A stretch of DNA of 64,000 bases from Tachypleus tridentatus (Eukaryota > Arthropoda > Merostomata > Xiphosura > Limulidae): contig NC_134830.1 in NCBI RefSeq assembly GCF_004210375.1, positions 67,124,326 to 67,188,325 on the forward strand. Direction: 5' to 3'. The translations under genes were made by a program, and so were the position numbers. A model generated the notes under the pieces. That model was not told the origin of the DNA. It saw only the letters and a list, made by a program, of their open reading frames with translations, and did no database searches. This document shows positions 59,393 through 64,000 of this stretch, one piece after another. The number at the start of each line of letters is the position of its first letter. Position 1 is the first letter of the stretch.

Positions 59393-59506
59393 GAAATAGT
59401 CCTGGTATAGCTTTGCGCGAAATTCAACAAACAAACAAACATGTGTATTGAAATAGTCCTGGTATAGCTTTGCGCGAAATTCAACAAACAAACAAACATG
59501 TGTATT
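59393..59506 (+). repeat. 57-bp tandem pair made of SINE tail
   Basis: Two identical 57-bp units (59393-59449 and 59450-59506) carry the family-1 SINE 3' end (TAGCTTTGCGCGAAATTCAA and CAAAC repeats). The rest of a SINE is absent. The frame 59335-59517 simply translates this repeat. Confidence 0.9.
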
Positions 59507-59509
59507 ATA

Positions 59510-61600
59510 TTCATCAAACCTGATAACTTTATATGGATATCAAAGTGTGTTGCTCAGTGTATTAACAGTATGAAACGGTAATAATTTGCGGAACGTCTTT
59601 ATGTTTCTTATTTGCACAATTAAGTGACTCTATGCTACGAACGATGTTGAATTCCGTCTATTTAGATTTTTTTCTAATTAACCAATCTATTTTTCATGAG
59701 TGATACTCTTACGTACGCTAGTGTTTAGGACTCGAAGACTTGTAACAATCAAACTGTTTCAATTCATTTTTCTGACACGATATAACTGGCTCGAGGTCAA
59801 ATTCCCAGCCTCCCTCTTTACTACTACAGTACAAAAGAAAACATAGATTTCAAGTTATTTCAACATTTGTTCTATTGTTGAAACATAAAACACATTTCAA
59901 CAGACTCTTTATCAGGTGTACGTTACCAGTTTTTTTTTTCCTTATTGTAACTACTGTCGTTTAAAGATTATTGGATTGTTATCCTCTAAAATATATATCA
60001 TAAAACGACGATTCTATCAGTATTGTAAATCATTTACCATATTATGAAAGCGACAATTCCCGTCGTCTGACTACTTTAGAAATATATGGAAGTCCTTTGG
60101 TCCTATTCTCAATAGTTCGTAAAGCTCATTTTCCTCTTTTGGAGGACCACATAGTGTTAGGACTTTGATTTTCAGATAATTAATCAATGCAAATGCTGTG
60201 ATGAACACCTCTTTGTTCGTTTTATGTTATGTTTGAATTTACACACGTAGCTGTAATTGAACAATAGTTTATTTATTTTTTCTGAGCTACATCGCAATAT
60301 GCATTTAATTAATGACCTTTTAACAGGTTCATTGCTTTCTCCAAGTTTTTAGTAGTCTACAATTCTCTTTACTGTCTCTACACTTCCACTAAATATGAGA
60401 AGTTATAAATTTTATTTTGGTGTTCATGGTGCAATTACAAGTTGTGAGCTCTTATCCTAAAAAAAATCATCTCGACTTGATGACAACAGTATCATCCGTT
60501 GTCCTCTGGTATACAACAAGGACTTTACTCAGTCTCTGCTCTAAAACTTATCATCAAGTGATTTTAATTTATTGACAGCCTTATTAGTGTGATATTTCGT
60601 ATATTTTAATTTATAAATTGTTCTTTGTTTAATTGTACAGTTTAGAATATTACTTAAAAATGCAGTTAATTTGCATGTATATAGTTTTCTATGTATATAT
60701 ATATTATGTAAAGATTATGTTACACGAGGACGGATGCACAATATGCTGATAGAATAGTAAACTGATAAATGGTTAGTTGGTTGCAGTTAAGCACAAAGCT
60801 ACACAATGGGTTTATCTGTGCTTTGCCAATAACGGTTATCGAATTGATAAACAATGACAATGATTTTATGCAGCGAACGTATTGCATGATTCACTCGGAC
60901 ATTGACAGTCTTATAAATCGTCGTTTATACTAAAGACTGTCATAATATTTCTGCGTATTTGTAATTAATATACAACTAACCTTCTGAAAATAAAACAAAA
61001 CAAAACATAATGCTGGGCATAATGATATATGGCGATTTCCATATATACTTTGTAAAATGTTTTTGCTCTTTGAGTCTGTGAAACCAGACCTACCCAATAA
61101 AGTGTCTAATTAACTAACTATCCTGTAATTTTCGTCTATCAGAGCCAACTAAACGTCATTGTTTCTTTCACAGTAATCTCTTTTATTAATAATTAGTTTG
61201 AACACGTTCGTACACTTTGTCACGTTATATGGTTTGAGATTCATTTTTATATATTCATTGCTTTCTTTAAAAGTTTTGACTTACCAATATATCTTCAATT
61301 TAATGACAATTTCATAAGACATCTGCCATTGTTTTAACAGCTGCTGAATTGTAGTAAGATAACCACAGATTTTCAGGTTTCATTATTGTAGTTCTTTTGA
61401 CGACAGTTTCCAAGCTAAAACTTAAAACCGTGAAAGAAAAAAAAAATTGCACTTTAATGTTTATAAACATATCTTAAATTCCTACTTAAACTATAATGTC
61501 ATTTACTTTCCTCTGTTTGTTCTATTTCAGATTAAGTTATCGTGTTATAATTTTTATTAATGCATGACATATCACAGGAAACTTAATTTCCACTAATTTT
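59510..61600. other. Non-coding AT-rich stretch
   Basis: No gene is supported. A partial family-2 SINE lies at 60783-60846 on the minus strand (CAAAGCTACACAATGGG). Confidence 0.4.
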
Positions 61601-61603
61601 TAA

Positions 61604-61868
61604 ACACGGCCAGGTGGTCAGCGCGCTCGACTCGCAATCTGAGAGTCGCGGTTCTAAACCCCGTCTCACCAAACATGCAAGCCCTTTGAGCCGTGGGAGT
61701 GATATAAAGTTACGGCCAATCCACCTATTCGTTGGTAAAAGAGTAGTCCAAGAGTTGGCGGTGGGTAGTGATGATTAGCTGCCTTCCCTCTAGTCTTACA
61801 CTGCTAAATTAGGGACGGCTAGCGCAGATAGCCCTCGTGTAGCTTTGCGCGAAATTAAAAAACAAACA
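61604..61868 (+). repeat. SINE family 1 copy
   Basis: Head trimmed to CACGGCCAGGTGGTCAGC, anticodon-like region CTCGCAA, body and GCGCGAAATTAAAAAACAAA tail. Short repeat ACTAATT on both sides. Confidence 0.87.
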
Positions 61869-61899
61869 TACAAACTAATTCTTTAGGCAATAAAAACTA

Positions 61900-62175
61900 T
61901 GAGGCACAGCATAGCTAGGTAGCTATGGAGCTCGACACGCAATCCGAGGGTCGCAGGTTCGAAACCCCGTTACACAAAACATGCTCGCCCTTTCAGCCGT
62001 GGGGCGTTATAATGTGACAGTTAGTCCCATTATTCATTGGTAAAAGCGTAGCCCAAGAGTTGACAGTGGGTAGTGATTACTATATGCTTTTCATCTAGTC
62101 TTAAACTGCTAAATCAGGGAGGCTAACGTAGATAACCCTCTTGTAGCTTTGAGCAAAATTCTCAACAAACCAAAA
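61900..62175 (+). repeat. SINE family 1 copy, diverged
   Basis: Head AGGCACAGCATAGCTAGG, box B GGTTCGAAACCCC, body with many changes and AAAATTCTCAACAAACC tail. It is only about 30 bp beyond the previous copy. Confidence 0.82.
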
Positions 62176-62312
62176 AACCGTAATGATTGTAACTGATTCT
62201 TGAATGTTCTCAAGAACAATTTGTGGCAAAATCTAATCGATCACCCCTCTTACCTAAAATGTATCTGTTTCCTTATTAACTATAGCTGTAATACACAAAG
62301 GATAGCTAAGAG

Positions 62313-62350
62313 CAGGTCCGGCTTGGCCAGGTGGTTAAGACGCTCGAGTC
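62313..62350 (+). repeat. SINE family 1 tRNA-head fragment
   Basis: Only the head is present (GGTCCGGCTTGGCCAGGTGG then TTAAGACGCTCGAGTC). It stops exactly where LINE sequence begins. Confidence 0.7.
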
Positions 62351-63390
62351 TATTTCGTATGGTTGGTATGTTTGAATATCTGTGTATGAATTTAGATGAT
62401 GTTGCTCTGGGGACTCTATATGCTGTTGTTAGGAGTGTGTTTTGTATTGTTTGTAGTTTTGTTTTTAATGTTTTGTCACTTACAGTTACCCAAGCTGGAG
62501 CTGTATAGTCAGTTACTGGTCTAATGTATGTTTTGTAAATTTTCAGTATATTGTCTGTTGATGCTCCACTGTACTTGCCAGTTAGACACTTTGCTTAGTT
62601 GGTTCTTCGCCAGACTTTACTTTTAATTTCATTTACATAGTTAATCTATGTTAATTTTGAGTCATAGGTTAGATTTAGAAATTTTACTAATGTGGCAGTC
62701 TGAAGTAGTGTTCCATTCATATACATTTCAGGCTGTAGTTTTTGTATTTTGTTAGCTTTGTAAAGACGAAAAGTTGTGTTTTTGCTGTATTTAATTTTAC
62801 TTTGTATTTTTGACAGTATTCGCTAGTTCTATCAAGTTGTTATTGTATATTTATGGCTGCTATTGTTGGTGTTGCGACACTTTTCCAGACTGCTACATCA
62901 TTAGCGAATTGTGAGGAGAATCCATGATTAGGATCCTTCAATGGCAAATTATTTACATACATGATGAAGGTATAGGGCTAACCACTCCTCCCTGAGGGAC
63001 GCCAGCTTCTGGAGTAAAGTACTCAGAAAAGGTTTCCTCTACATTTTCTGTTTTCCAAAAAGTTAGATAACCAGCGAATAATTCCACACAGTAGTCCCAT
63101 TTCATTCATATAGAACCGTAGACCATCGTACCATACTGTCAAATGCTTTCTCAACGTCAAGAAAGCAAGCGAAAGTACATTGTTTTTTGTTAAAGCTATC
63201 TATTATATTTTCAGTTGGTCTGACTAAGTGGTCAGTTGTTTGTTTAAGTTTTCTTGTTGCTGAGAGTTCGAACTCTCTCTCTCTTAGTGTTTGGGTAAGA
63301 AATGTGCATACTCTGGAGGATCAGGTTCTCTATGACCTCTTCCTCCTCCCCGTACTTATGGTCTTGTCGTATTGGAATTTGTAATTATTG
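62345..63390 (-). pseudogene. LINE reverse transcriptase fragment
   Basis: The minus strand, read from 63390 down, shows RT blocks in order across several frames: DHLVRPTENIIDSF, CFLDVEKAFDSMVRW, an AGVPQG-like GGVVSP-type block reduced to RPSGRSG, LFIMYVNNLP-like text, QFANDVAVW, then LTYDSKLT, CLTGKYSGASTDNILKIYKT, YIRPVTDYTAPAW and LLTTAYRVPRATSS. The catalytic box is FAND where FADD is expected, so the first Asp is lost. Stops and frameshifts are common. Endonuclease and 5' parts are absent. It resembles Jockey/CR1-type LINEs but differs from the 8.2-11.8-kb element (no RNase H seen). Confidence 0.8.
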
Positions 63391-63418
63391 AACTGAAAGC
63401 TGAGAGTGATGATTAGAA

Positions 63419-63562
63419 AAGTTTAGTTTGAATTTCGCACTAGACTAGAGGGAAAGCAGCTTGTCGTCATCCACCACTACCACCTCTTGGGTTACTCTTT
63501 TACCATCGGAATTTACCGTAACATAAGACGCCCTCACGATTGAAAGCGTCCTAAATACCTAA
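63419..63562 (-). repeat. SINE family 1, partial
   Basis: Minus-strand body fragment (GACTAGAGGGAAAGCAGC, CTCTTGGGTTACTCTTTTAC, GACGCCCTCACGATTGAAAG) with an internal deletion and no tRNA head. Confidence 0.75.
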
Positions 63563-64000
63563 CTGTGCTATACCTAGTAAGAAGACATAACGACAAACCT
63601 TAAGCATACTAGTTTACTGACAACAGGAAGAAAAGATCAAGATAAACAGTAAGATTACAAGTTCACTAGCAGAAAGAACTGGATAAACCCGGTGGGTACT
63701 AGTGTATACTGACAATAGGAGAACATAAACTAGTTTTACACTTTTATTTTATGTGTGAAACATTAAAACGTGTTTTATTTCAGTTATTGTTTGTGCACTA
63801 ACTAAATGTAACGTTCGTTTGAGACTGCTTATTCAATTCAGTTTAACTCTGACTCACATATATGAAACTGAAAGTTTATAGTTTGCTATTACAGACTTTT
63901 TCGTGGCATTAATGATCGTTTTTATTTTAACCAGCATGAAATATCGCTTTCTTAAATCGGCCAGTACAATAAAAAACGTATGAATTTTGATTAAAGGTAG
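63563..64000. other. Trailing non-coding sequence
   Basis: AT-rich with no open frame or repeat that I can name. Confidence 0.4.

Overview
This AT-rich window has very low coding density, split genes with GT–AG introns and many tRNA-derived SINEs, non-LTR retrotransposons and DNA-transposon relics, so it is nuclear DNA of an animal. The commonest SINE (a Thr-CGT-like tRNA head, a long conserved body and a GCGCGAAATTC(AAAC)n tail), the Jockey-type LINEs and the repeat load match what I remember of horseshoe crab genomes (Limulus, Tachypleus, Carcinoscorpius). That is recall, not a search.

The only complete protein-coding genes I can build are two tandem minus-strand copies of PYM (Partner of Y14 and Mago), the ribosome-associated factor that disassembles exon junction complexes. 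Copy 1 (2219-5944) and copy 2 (22720-26424) each have three exons with the same splice phases and encode 204 residues. Exons 2 and 3 are almost identical between copies, with one base different in 584. Exon 1 differs at 7 of 31 bases. The identity is therefore a mosaic, which suggests gene conversion.

The PYM genes sit in a larger tandem duplication. Unit 1 is about 0.24-14.0 kb. Unit 2 starts at about 20.24 kb and continues as collinear islands (26.6-26.85, 32.95-33.07, 43.8-44.06, 44.28-44.56 and 44.57-45.68 kb). These islands are separated by SINEs, fold-back elements, a Tc1-like transposon (39551-41026) and a hAT relic (about 41.85-43.62 kb). Unit 1 instead gained a LINE fragment in PYM intron 2, a Jockey-type LINE that seems to lack its endonuclease (about 8.2-11.85 kb) and a decayed coding relic at 12.25-12.85 kb.

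From 46 to 64 kb I find mostly non-coding DNA with SINEs, a mariner-like fragment (58.07-58.43 kb) and a LINE reverse-transcriptase fragment (62.34-63.39 kb). There is also one plausible plus-strand first coding exon at 51257-51391, starting Met-Gly-Asn like an N-myristoylated protein. No CRISPR arrays, operons or ordinary tRNA/rRNA genes were seen. The main biology is an EJC-recycling gene duplicated in tandem and partly homogenised, inside a region reshaped by transposons.
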